From NCBI GenBank assembly GCA_016214125.1, contig JACRPC010000016.1, positions 1 through 48,549 on the forward strand: a stretch of DNA of 48,549 bases. The letters run 5' to 3'. The position numbers were made by a program, and so were the translations under genes. Under the pieces are notes generated by a model. That model ran no database searches. It was not told the DNA's origin and worked only from the letters and a program-made list of their open reading frames with translations. Below, piece after piece: positions 10,171 to 17,929 of the stretch. The DNA comes from Rhodospirillales bacterium. GTDB lineage: Bacteria; Pseudomonadota; Alphaproteobacteria; Rhodospirillales; WMHbin7. Positions within the stretch are counted from its first letter, which is position 1. Each line of letters opens with the position of its first letter.

Positions 10171-12360
10171 ATGATCGATCCTTTGTTGGCCGCCGACGAG
10201 GAGCCTGGCCTTTCGGCCGCTCCCCCTTCTTATCTCTCGGGATTGAATCCCGAGCAGCTTCTGGCGGTCCAAACGACCGAGGGGCCGGTCTTGGTGCTGG
10301 CCGGGGCCGGTACCGGTAAAACCCGGGTGCTCACCAGCCGGTTGGCCCATATCCTGGCCTCGGGCCGGGCGCGGCCCTGGCAGGTGCTGGCCGTCACCTT
10401 CACCAATCGGGCGGCGGGCGAAATGCGCGAGCGGGTGGCGGCGATCTCGGGCGCCGACGCCGGCAAGCTCTGGCTGGGCACGTTTCATTCGGTGGGGGTG
10501 CGCATCCTGCGCGCCCATGCCGACAAGGTGGGGCTCAGGCCGAATTTCACCGTGCTTGACGCCGACGACCAGCTCCGCCTTTTGAAGCAGGTGATGGCCG
10601 ACGCCAATCTCGATCCCAAGCGCTATCCGCCGCCGATGGTTCTGGCGGCCATTCAGGGCTGGAAGGATCGCGGCCTTACCCCCGACAAGGTTCCCGACGA
10701 GGACGACCGCGCCGAGGGCAAGGCGATCGGGCTTTACCGCCTTTATCAGCAGCGCCTGCTGACTGTGAACGCCACCGATTTCGGCGATCTGCTCTTGCTG
10801 GTGCTGGAGTTGTTCACCCACAACGCCGACATCCTGACCCAGTACCAGGAGCGCTTCCGCTACATCCTGGTCGACGAGTACCAGGACACCAACGTCGCCC
10901 AGTATCTCTGGTTGCGCCTGTTGGCGCGCAAGAACGGCAATCTGTGCTGCGTCGGCGACGACGACCAGTCGATCTATTCCTGGCGCGGCGCCGAGATCGA
11001 CAACATTCTGCGCTTCGAGCATGATTTTCCCGGCGCCACCGTGATCCGGCTCGAGCGCAACTACCGTTCGACGCCGCACATCCTGGCCGCCGCCAGCGGC
11101 CTGATCGCCCACAATGACGGGCGGCTGGGCAAGACCCTGATGCCCGGCCGGCCGGCCGATCCCGGCTCGACCAAGGTCGAGCTGCGCGGCGTCTGGAACG
11201 GCGAGGAAGAGGCCCGCTTCGTAGCCGAGCGCATCGCCGAGTTGGAACGCCACGGCCAGCGATTGTCGGAGATCGCCATCCTGGTCCGCGCCGGCTTCCA
11301 AACCCGCGAATTCGAGGAACGGCTGATGCGGGTGGGGCTCGCCTATCGGGTGGTGGGCGGGCCGCGCTTCTACGAGCGCCAGGAAATCCGCGATGCGCTG
11401 GCCTATCTGCGCGTCATCGCCCAATCCGCCGATTCGCTGGCCTTCGAGCGCATCGTCAATCTGCCCAAGCGCGGCATCGGCGATTCCACCCTGCAGGTCG
11501 TGCACAAACTGGCCCGCGCCCAGAACCTGCCGCTCGTCGATGCGGTGCGCCGCCTCTTGGACACCGACGATCTCAAGCCCCGGCCCAAGGCGACCCTGTC
11601 GGCCCTGCTCGATCAATTTGCCGCCTGGGCCAAGCTGGCGGAAATCCTGTCGCCGGCCGAACTGGCGAAGACGGTGCTCGACCAGTCGGGCTATCTCGCC
11701 ATGTGGCGGGCCGATCCGGCGCCCGACGCGCCCGGTCGGGTCGATAATTTGAAGGAATTGGTGGCGGCGCTGGAATCCTTCGATTCGCTCACCGCCTTCC
11801 TCGAGCATGTGAGCCTGGTGATGGAGAACGACGCCCAGGCCGGCGCCGAAAAGATCTCGCTGATGACGCTCCACGGCGCCAAGGGCCTGGAATTCGACGT
11901 CGTCTTTCTGCCCGGCTGGGAAGAGGGGCTGTTTCCCCATCCGCGCGCTCTGGACGAACAAGGCATGCGGGGCCTGGAAGAGGAGCGCCGCCTGGCCTAT
12001 GTCGGGCTTACCCGAGCGCGCGAGCGCGCCATCATCAGTCACGCCGCCGAGCGGCGTGTCTATAACCAGTGGATGCATCCGCCGCCCTCGCGCTTTCTTG
12101 AGGAACTGCCAGGGGAACATGTCGAGCGCGCCCAAATCCGCGGTCTCGATGCCCGCCCGCCCGGCCTGGCCGAACGCGATACCGCCTGGAGCGCGCCCAA
12201 GCCAGCGAAGCCTGCCGCGACCTTCCAGCCGGGCGACCGCGTTTTTCACCAGAAATTCGGCTATGGCCGGGTGCTGATCTCGGACGCCGGCAAGCTCGAT
12301 ATCGAATTCGACAAGGCCGGCATGAAGAAGGTGATCGACAGCTTCGTCGCCAAGGCCTGA
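10171..12360 (+). CDS. uvrD: UvrD/PcrA-type DNA helicase II
   Basis: A 729-residue superfamily 1A 3'-5' DNA helicase for nucleotide excision and mismatch repair and for clearing RecA or stalled polymerases. It has the Q-motif region LNPEQLLAVQTTEGPVLVLAGAG, Walker A GAGTGKT at 45-51, motif Ia TFTNRAAGEMR, Walker B DEYQDTN near 235, motif III GDDDQSIYSWRGA, motif IV LERNYRS, motif V LMTLHGAKGLEFDVVF and motif VI RRLAYVGLTRAR. The last 50 residues form the Tudor-like C-terminal domain seen in PcrA/UvrD, which contacts RNA polymerase. Length fits the family. It is followed five bases later by prmA. Confidence 0.96.
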   Translation: MIDPLLAADEEPGLSAAPPSYLSGLNPEQLLAVQTTEGPVLVLAGAGTGKTRVLTSRLAHILASGRARPWQVLAVTFTNRAAGEMRERVAAISGADAGKLWLGTFHSVGVRILRAHADKVGLRPNFTVLDADDQLRLLKQVMADANLDPKRYPPPMVLAAIQGWKDRGLTPDKVPDEDDRAEGKAIGLYRLYQQRLLTVNATDFGDLLLLVLELFTHNADILTQYQERFRYILVDEYQDTNVAQYLWLRLLARKNGNLCCVGDDDQSIYSWRGAEIDNILRFEHDFPGATVIRLERNYRSTPHILAAASGLIAHNDGRLGKTLMPGRPADPGSTKVELRGVWNGEEEARFVAERIAELERHGQRLSEIAILVRAGFQTREFEERLMRVGLAYRVVGGPRFYERQEIRDALAYLRVIAQSADSLAFERIVNLPKRGIGDSTLQVVHKLARAQNLPLVDAVRRLLDTDDLKPRPKATLSALLDQFAAWAKLAEILSPAELAKTVLDQSGYLAMWRADPAPDAPGRVDNLKELVAALESFDSLTAFLEHVSLVMENDAQAGAEKISLMTLHGAKGLEFDVVFLPGWEEGLFPHPRALDEQGMRGLEEERRLAYVGLTRARERAIISHAAERRVYNQWMHPPPSRFLEELPGEHVERAQIRGLDARPPGLAERDTAWSAPKPAKPAATFQPGDRVFHQKFGYGRVLISDAGKLDIEFDKAGMKKVIDSFVAKA

Positions 12361-12365
12361 TCGCC

Positions 12366-13298
12366 ATGAGCCTTCTTCCCGATCTCTGGCGGGCGGCGTT
12401 GGTGGTGGCGGAAGATCAGGCCGCCGCCTTCGAGACCGCTTTCGAGCCCCATTGCGAAACGGTGGCCCGCTTCGCCGCCGAAGGCCAGGACGAAGGCGAT
12501 GGCGGGCTGTGGCTGGTCGAAGGGCTGGCGCGCCATCCGCCCGATCGGCCGGCCCTGATCGCTTCGGTGGCGGCGATGGCGGCGGCGCTGGCGATCGAGG
12601 CGCCCGAGCTGGTGGTGGAACGCCTGGCGGCGCGCGACTGGCTGGCCGACAACCGCGACCAGTTTCCACCCATCCGCGCCGGTCGTTTCCTGGTGCGGGG
12701 CTCGCACATCGAAGGTCCGGCGCCGGCGGGAACGCTCGCGCTGGTCATCGATGCCGGGCGGGCCTTCGGCTCGGGCGAGCATGCCAGCAGTTGGGGCTGC
12801 CTGATGGCGCTCGACCGGCTGGCCCGCATACGCCCGCCCCGTCGCGTGCTCGATGTCGGGTGCGGCTCGGGGATTCTTGGGCTGGCGGCGGCGCGGCTGT
12901 GGCGCGTTCCCACCCTGGTGGCCGACATCGATCCCGATGCGGTGGCGGTGGCTGCCGACAACGCAAGGCGCAACCGGGCCGCGGCGTGGATAACCGCCCA
13001 TGTCAGCAATGGCTATCGCCATCCCGCCATCGGCCGCCACCGGCCTTACGATCTCATCTTCGCCAACATCCTGGCCCGACCGCTGGTCAGTCTCGCCCCG
13101 GCTCTGGCAACGCATCTGGCGCCGGGCGGCCATGCCGTGCTGGCCGGCTTGCTGGAGCGCCAGGAACGGATGGTGCTGGCGGCCCATCGCGCCCATGGCC
13201 TGGCGCTGTCGGGCCGGGTTTGCCGCGACGGTTGGAGTTGCCTGATCCTTAAAAAAGCCGATCGCGGATCGCCTGGGCGATCTCAAGCGCCGCGTTGA
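12366..13298 (+). CDS. prmA: Ribosomal protein L11 methyltransferase
   Basis: A 310-residue SAM-dependent methyltransferase of the PrmA type. It has AFGSGEHASSWGC, equivalent to the family's FGTGxHxTT substrate motif, the SAM motif DVGCGSGILGLAAA and the catalytic-site NILARPL corresponding to the NI(L/A)xxPL motif. The family trimethylates ribosomal protein L11. The last 50 bases overlap the end of the convergent ELM1-family gene, and the tail after LILKKADR looks less conserved. Probably co-transcribed with uvrD. Confidence 0.9.
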   Translation: MSLLPDLWRAALVVAEDQAAAFETAFEPHCETVARFAAEGQDEGDGGLWLVEGLARHPPDRPALIASVAAMAAALAIEAPELVVERLAARDWLADNRDQFPPIRAGRFLVRGSHIEGPAPAGTLALVIDAGRAFGSGEHASSWGCLMALDRLARIRPPRRVLDVGCGSGILGLAAARLWRVPTLVADIDPDAVAVAADNARRNRAAAWITAHVSNGYRHPAIGRHRPYDLIFANILARPLVSLAPALATHLAPGGHAVLAGLLERQERMVLAAHRAHGLALSGRVCRDGWSCLILKKADRGSPGRSQAPR

Positions 13299-14202
13299 GT
13301 GGCGGATGGCGGCCGGCGACGGTGCGGCCATCGAACCGTTGCACATAACCTTCGGCGATCAGTTGGGCGTGCAGGCGGGCGTGCTTGGGCGTCACCCAGT
13401 TCTCGGGGGCGAAGAGATAGACCGGCGCCGGGCTGGCCGCCGCCTCGCACAGCATCGAAACCGAATCGCCCGTCACCACCACCGCGTCGGCCAGGGCCAG
13501 GAAGCCGAAATAGGGATTGTCGCCGCCCTCGCGCGGGTCATGGATCAGACGTGGCTTGGGCAACAGCGCCTCCAAGGCTGCCTTGACCTCGGGCGGCGTG
13601 CGTCGGCTCAAGGTCACCAAGAGCGAGCCGCCCAAGCGAAGCTTCAAGGCCGCCAGCCGCGCCGCCAGATCGGCCGCCATCTTGCCGTCGAAGGCGCGCC
13701 GCCGCGTCGTGCCCCCCACCAGCACCGTCAGGAAAGGCCGTTTCAGATGGCGAAGACTCGGGACCCATTGGGCGGCGGCCTCGGCCAGCTTGGCCGGCGT
13801 CACCCGGTGGGCGACGCCGGTGGTAAACAGCATGTTGGGCGCCGGATGGGCGTAATCGTGCCGGGGCACGGCGACCAGGTCGAACTCGGCCAGACCGGCC
13901 AGACCGGGATGGAGAATCTGCACCAGCCGCGCCTTGGGCGCTTGGCGTTTGATCCAGCGGGCGATGGGGGCAGTGCGCCGCCCGGCCCCGATCACCAGAT
14001 CGGGCCAAGGCGGCTCCAGTTGGCGCTTGCTCTCGGCGGTCAAGCCCATGCGCGAGGCGCCGCGCAGCACGTTGGGCAAAGCGGCGGCCTTGGTGTAGGC
14101 CAGCGTTTTCACCGCGAAAGGTTCGCCCAGCGCCTCGGCGACGCCCAGCGCCTGGCCGGCATGGCCGGGCGCCGGATCGGCCAGCACCCAGATGCGCTTC
14201 AT
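13249..14202 (-). CDS. ELM1/GtrOC1-family protein (DUF1022)
   Basis: A 317-residue member of the 'mitochondrial fission ELM1' family (DUF1022), widespread in alphaproteobacteria and resembling GT-B glycosyltransferases in fold. Typical features are the N-terminal WVLADPAPGHAGQALGVAEAL, GAGRRTAPIARWIKR, LVGGTTRRRAFD and the C-terminal VVTGDSVSMLCEA...PVYLFAP. Its bacterial function is not established. It overlaps the upstream ThDP enzyme by four bases (ATGA), so the two are a translational pair. Confidence 0.85.
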   Translation of the reverse strand: MKRIWVLADPAPGHAGQALGVAEALGEPFAVKTLAYTKAAALPNVLRGASRMGLTAESKRQLEPPWPDLVIGAGRRTAPIARWIKRQAPKARLVQILHPGLAGLAEFDLVAVPRHDYAHPAPNMLFTTGVAHRVTPAKLAEAAAQWVPSLRHLKRPFLTVLVGGTTRRRAFDGKMAADLAARLAALKLRLGGSLLVTLSRRTPPEVKAALEALLPKPRLIHDPREGGDNPYFGFLALADAVVVTGDSVSMLCEAAASPAPVYLFAPENWVTPKHARLHAQLIAEGYVQRFDGRTVAGRHPPLNAALEIAQAIRDRLF

Positions 14203-15866
14203 TGTCCCGCCGCCTTGGCGCGCAGATCGGCGATGGTGGCGCGCGGCGTGATGATGTTGGGATCGGTCTTGAGATGGAGCAGCGCCGCCTTGCCCGCCGC
14301 CAGGGCGCGCGCCAAGGCCGGCTCGAACTCCTCGGTCCGGGTCACCGTCTCGGCATGGGCGCCGAAACTGCGCGCCCAGAGGGCGAAATCGGGATTGGCA
14401 AGCTGGGTTCCCACCACCCGGCCGGGATGGCGCCCTTCCTGATGCATGCGGATGGTGCCGTACATGCCGTTGTCGAAGACCAGGATCACCGGCTTGGCGC
14501 CCTGCTGAAGGGCGGTGGCGAGTTCGTTGCCGGTCATCAGGATGCCGCCATCGCCGACGCAGGCCAACACCGAGCGTTCGGGCTGGGCGAGCGACGCGGC
14601 CACCGCCGCCGGCACGCCATAGCCCATCGCCCCGCAGGTGGGACCCAGCAACCGCCGCCCGCCGAAGGTGAGAAAGCGCTGCGGCCAGCCGGCAAAATTA
14701 CCGGCATCGGTGGTAACGATCGCGTCGGCGGGCAACAGGCGCTCGACCACCCCCATCGCCAAACCCAGATCGAGGGCGCCGCCGGTCGGCTGCGGCGTGG
14801 CCCAGGCAAGGCGCGCCCGGTTCGCCTTCGCCCGCCAATCCGCCCACGGGCCGTTTGCCCCGGGCAGTCCGGCCAGGGCCTTGGCGCAGGAATCGCCATC
14901 GGCCTGGATCGCCAAGGTGGGACGGAAAACCCGGCCCAGCTCCTCGGCCTCGGGATGGATGTGAATGACGGTCTTTTCCGGCACCGGCATGGCAAACAGG
15001 CTGTAGCCCTGGCTGGCGATCTCGCCCATCCGGGTGCCGATCAGCAGCAACAGGTCGGCCTCCTTGGCCGTGGCGATCAAGGCCGGATCGGGACCCAGCC
15101 CCAGATCGCCGGCGAAGCCGGGATGATCGCCGGCGAACAGATCCTGGCGGCGGAAGGTGACCGCCACCGGCAGATCGTTGATTTCGGCGAAGGCGCGCAG
15201 CGCGGCACGACCCTCTTGGGTCCAGCCGCCGCCGCCCGCGATCGCCAGCGGCCGCTTGGACGCCGCCAGCAGCTTGCGCAGCTCGACCAGACCCACTACC
15301 GAAGGCGCCGGATGGTTGGCGGCCAGCGGCGAAACATCGAGGGCCAAGGCGCTTTCGCGCAGCAAGTCTTCCGGCAGCGCCAGCACCACCGGCCCCGGCC
15401 GACCCGAGGCGGCGACATGAAAGGCGCGGGCCAGATATTCGGGCAGGCGGCTTGCCTCTTCGACGCGCGCCGACCATTTGCAAAGCGGCGCGAAAAAGGC
15501 GGCCAGATCGACCTCTTGGAAGGCCTCGCGGCCGATGAAATCGCGCCCGACATCGCCCAAGAGCAGCACCAGGGGCGTCGAATCCTGACGCGCCGTGTGG
15601 ACGCCGATGGCGGCGTTGGCGGCGCCCGGCCCCCTTGTGGCAAAGGCCACGCCCGGCCGGCCGGTGAGCTTCGCCTCGGCCTCGGCCATGAAGGTGGCGC
15701 CGCTTTCGTGCCGGCAGGCAACGACCTGGATGGCGTTGCCATGCAGCGCGTCCAGGGCCTCCAAATAGGACTCGCCCGGCACGCAATAGACGCGCTTGAC
15801 CCCTTGCCCCAAGAGGGCATCGATCAGAATGCGGCCGCCGGTTCGTTCACGCCCAGGTGCGTTCAT
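14199..15866 (-). CDS. ThDP-dependent enzyme, acetolactate synthase-like
   Basis: A 555-residue enzyme with the three-domain fold of the acetolactate synthase/benzoylformate decarboxylase superfamily: N-terminal pyrimidine-binding domain with the cofactor-activating Glu54 in CRHESGATFMAEAEA, central domain, and C-terminal ThDP-Mg binding motif starting at GDGGILMTGNEL and ending at DNGMYG. It lacks the full set of features of the biosynthetic ilvB enzyme and no ilvH-like regulatory subunit follows. The substrate is unknown; decarboxylation or ligation of a 2-oxoacid is the family role. AGGAAA precedes the ATG at 15866. It forms an operon with the ELM1-family gene. Confidence 0.8.
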   Translation of the reverse strand: MNAPGRERTGGRILIDALLGQGVKRVYCVPGESYLEALDALHGNAIQVVACRHESGATFMAEAEAKLTGRPGVAFATRGPGAANAAIGVHTARQDSTPLVLLLGDVGRDFIGREAFQEVDLAAFFAPLCKWSARVEEASRLPEYLARAFHVAASGRPGPVVLALPEDLLRESALALDVSPLAANHPAPSVVGLVELRKLLAASKRPLAIAGGGGWTQEGRAALRAFAEINDLPVAVTFRRQDLFAGDHPGFAGDLGLGPDPALIATAKEADLLLLIGTRMGEIASQGYSLFAMPVPEKTVIHIHPEAEELGRVFRPTLAIQADGDSCAKALAGLPGANGPWADWRAKANRARLAWATPQPTGGALDLGLAMGVVERLLPADAIVTTDAGNFAGWPQRFLTFGGRRLLGPTCGAMGYGVPAAVAASLAQPERSVLACVGDGGILMTGNELATALQQGAKPVILVFDNGMYGTIRMHQEGRHPGRVVGTQLANPDFALWARSFGAHAETVTRTEEFEPALARALAAGKAALLHLKTDPNIITPRATIADLRAKAAGQ

Positions 15867-15971
15867 GCTTTCCTGTTAAGCCCGCCCGCCGGCCCTGTCA
15901 ACGCGCACCCCTTGCCGCCAAACCGGCAATGGCCCAAGATGGCGTTCCTCACAACGTTTCGGGACCATCCC

Positions 15972-16715
15972 ATGCTCCTCCGCCTCCTTGTCGCCGCCCT
16001 CCTTGTGTTTGCCGTTCCCGCCGTCGCCCAAGAGGCCGCGCTGTCGGCCAAACAGGCCGAAGCGGTGAAGAAATTGATCCGCGATTTCCTAGTCGAGAAC
16101 CCGGAAGCGATCGTCGATGCGCTCGAGGCCTATCAGGAAAAGCAGCGCCTGGCGGCCGAGGCCGAGGGCAAGAGGGCGATGGCCGAGCGCAAGAAGGACA
16201 TCTACGAAGACCCGGCCTCGCCGGTGGGCGGCAATCCCAAGGGCGACGTCACCCTGGTCGAGTTCTTCGACTACAATTGCAGCTACTGCAAAAGCGCCCA
16301 TGACGGCGTCGTCAAGACGGTCAAAGACGACGGCAAGGTTCGCCTGATCTACAAGGAGTTCCCCATCCTGGGTCCGGCCTCGGTGGTGGCGGCCCGCGCC
16401 GCCCTGGCCTCGGTCAAGCAGAAGAAATATTCCGAATACCAGGACGCGCTGATGCGCTTGAAGGGCGGGCTTTCGGAAGACGCCATCTTCAAGACCGCCC
16501 AGAGCGTCGGGCTCAATGTCGAGCAGTTGAAGGCCGACATGGCCGACAAATCGATCGACGAGGCCCTGGCAAAAACGCGCGATCTGGCGCGCGCGCTGGG
16601 CATCAACGGCACGCCCGGCTTCGTCATCGGCGAGCACATCGTGCCGGGCGCCGTGCCCCCGGCCACCTTGAAGCAATGGATCGCCGACGCCCGGGCCAAA
16701 CCGAAGAAGGGATGA
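15972..16715 (+). CDS. DsbA-family thiol:disulfide oxidoreductase
   Basis: A 247-residue periplasmic oxidoreductase of the DsbA/Com1 type. A signal peptide covers residues 1-20 (cut after VAQ), followed by an amphipathic helix with many charged residues (about 25-80) and the thioredoxin fold with active site C103-S-Y-C106 in FFDYNCSYCK and the cis-proline segment GINGTPGF. The N-terminal helical region is usual for the Com1/ScsC-like subgroup, where it can mediate oligomerisation. An ATG 33 bases upstream is also possible; the chosen start gives the standard signal peptide. It is a single-gene unit. Confidence 0.9.
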   Translation: MLLRLLVAALLVFAVPAVAQEAALSAKQAEAVKKLIRDFLVENPEAIVDALEAYQEKQRLAAEAEGKRAMAERKKDIYEDPASPVGGNPKGDVTLVEFFDYNCSYCKSAHDGVVKTVKDDGKVRLIYKEFPILGPASVVAARAALASVKQKKYSEYQDALMRLKGGLSEDAIFKTAQSVGLNVEQLKADMADKSIDEALAKTRDLARALGINGTPGFVIGEHIVPGAVPPATLKQWIADARAKPKKG

Positions 16716-16752
16716 GCCAAGACTCGCCTTTGGCGACCAGAACCAGAATAAG

Positions 16753-16784
16753 CCATTGACTTATATCGCCCATTGGCTTAGGTT
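16753..16784 (+). promoter_or_regulatory. brnT promoter with direct-repeat operator
   Basis: TTGACT (16756-16761) and TAGGTT (16779-16784) are spaced by 17 bases. Each hexamer lies in one copy of a direct repeat, CCATTGACTTA (16753-16763) and CCATTGGCTTA (16770-16780), differing at one position and offset by 17 bases. This is a good candidate for repressor binding by the HTH antitoxin. The expected transcription start falls at or beside the brnT ATG at 16790. Confidence 0.5.
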
Positions 16785-16789
16785 CATCA

Positions 16790-17056
16790 ATGATCGAATG
16801 GGACCAAGCCAAGAGCCGTCGCAATTTTCGTGAACGCGGTTTTGATTTTGCGTTCGCAGCCGCGATTTTCGAGGCCCCGACCCTGGAAATGGATGATGAT
16901 CGATTTGATTATCGCGAGCGCCGGATTCGAGCGATCGGTCAGGTCGAAGACCAGATTCTCTGTGTCGTCTACACATGGCGAGGAATAAGACGCCGGATCA
17001 TCTCGGCACGATCGGCGAATCGGAAGGAGCGTGATCTCTATGCCAAAGCCCTTTAA
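16790..17056 (+). CDS. brnT: BrnT-family toxin
   Basis: An 88-residue toxin of the BrnT family, RelE-fold ribonucleases. It shows the family pattern: N-terminal I-x-W-D with K..N..ERGFDFAFA, then the F.....DDDRFDYRERR segment, and RRIISARSANRKERDLY at the C-terminus. BrnT toxins cleave RNA; activity here is inferred. The gene comes first in the operon and overlaps the following antitoxin gene by 17 bases. No ribosome binding site is visible before the ATG, which coincides with the predicted transcription start. Confidence 0.85.
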   Translation: MIEWDQAKSRRNFRERGFDFAFAAAIFEAPTLEMDDDRFDYRERRIRAIGQVEDQILCVVYTWRGIRRRIISARSANRKERDLYAKAL

Positions 17057-17402
17057 AACGCCTGAGTCCCGTAAGGCGCGGGTAAATCGCGCCGTTCTGG
17101 CGAAGATGACCGAGGCCGATATCGCAAGACACGCCCGGGCCGACGACAGCAGCACCGACGACATCGACTTGGAGGCCGCCTTGGCCGATGGCCGCTTGCG
17201 GATCGTCGTGCCGGTCAACGTGGCGGCGATCCGCGCCAAGACGGGCCTTTCCCAGGATCGTTTCGCACGCGCCTTTCAGATCAGCCCCCACACGCTTCGC
17301 AATTGGGAACAGGGCCGGCGGGTTCCAGAAGGCCCGGCCCGCGCCCTTCTGCTTGCCATCGACCGCAACCCCAAGGCCCTCATGCGGGCGCTGGGGGCTT
17401 GA
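17040..17402 (+). CDS. HTH (XRE-type) antitoxin
   Basis: A 120-residue protein whose C-terminal half is an XRE-type helix-turn-helix (IRAKTGLSQDRFARAFQISP followed by LRNWEQGRRVP). Together with a charged N-terminal half it resembles antitoxins paired with BrnT or HigB-like toxins; classical BrnA antitoxins have a ribbon-helix-helix instead, so this is an alternative pairing. AAGGAG lies ten bases before the ATG at 17040, which decides the start; an in-frame GTG at 17031 is too close. It likely represses the promoter at 16753-16784. Confidence 0.75.
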   Translation: MPKPFKTPESRKARVNRAVLAKMTEADIARHARADDSSTDDIDLEAALADGRLRIVVPVNVAAIRAKTGLSQDRFARAFQISPHTLRNWEQGRRVPEGPARALLLAIDRNPKALMRALGA

Positions 17403-17891
17403 GTGACGATGAGCGTGGATTGGAAAGACGAACCGGATTGGGCGAAAGGCAACAACACCGCACGTTTTTTCGTATGGTTTTCGCGGTTCGAATTTGCCCT
17501 CAAAATGTCCAACCGATGCAAATCCCGAAATGGGGACGCGATGCCGGATTGGGAGAAATTCGAAAAAGATATGGGTTCAATTTTTTTTGAAACCCACAAA
17601 GAAAGGTGCGATCTGAAGATACTGATTGATGCACCCCCGAAAAAGCAAACGGTCGAGGGTAAAAAGCCGATTTGGGAGGATAAAGGCGCACCCGTTACGG
17701 ACACGAAGTCCCTGTTCAAGGCGGTTCGGCGCGTACGCAACAATCTTTTTCATGGCGGAAAATACCCAAATGGTCCGGTCAGAGAACCCAGCAGAGACGA
17801 CAAACTGATCGCCGCATGCCTGCTCGTCTTGGAATTGGCCTTGGAGCACGACAAAGAGGTGGGGAGGGCATTTCTCGGATCCCTTGAATAG
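17403..17891 (+). CDS. HEPN-like protein with RNNLFH motif
   Basis: A 162-residue protein I cannot place by overall similarity. Around residues 108-118 it has VRRVRNNLFHGG, the R-x4-H signature of HEPN nucleases, whose arginine and histidine form the RNase active site. The preceding FFVWFSRFEFALKM helix (about 22-35) and the C-terminal helix rich in leucine and glutamate suit an all-helical HEPN fold. It begins right after the antitoxin stop (GTG at 17403, or ATG at 17409) and is probably the third gene of that operon. HEPN domains act as toxins or defence effectors, but binding-only versions also exist. Confidence 0.6.
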   Translation: MTMSVDWKDEPDWAKGNNTARFFVWFSRFEFALKMSNRCKSRNGDAMPDWEKFEKDMGSIFFETHKERCDLKILIDAPPKKQTVEGKKPIWEDKGAPVTDTKSLFKAVRRVRNNLFHGGKYPNGPVREPSRDDKLIAACLLVLELALEHDKEVGRAFLGSLE

Positions 17892-17929
17892 GCCGCGATT
17901 AATCCACCAAGGTCATTGAGTTTCGGCCG

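Noticed and set aside
10123-12669. Long open frame on the minus strand opposite uvrD
   Set aside because: It is the shadow of uvrD in GC-rich DNA; it has no family features and the plus-strand gene has complete helicase motifs.
14199-15866. Biosynthetic acetolactate synthase large subunit ilvB
   Set aside because: No adjacent ilvH regulatory subunit and the overall sequence departs from the biosynthetic enzyme.
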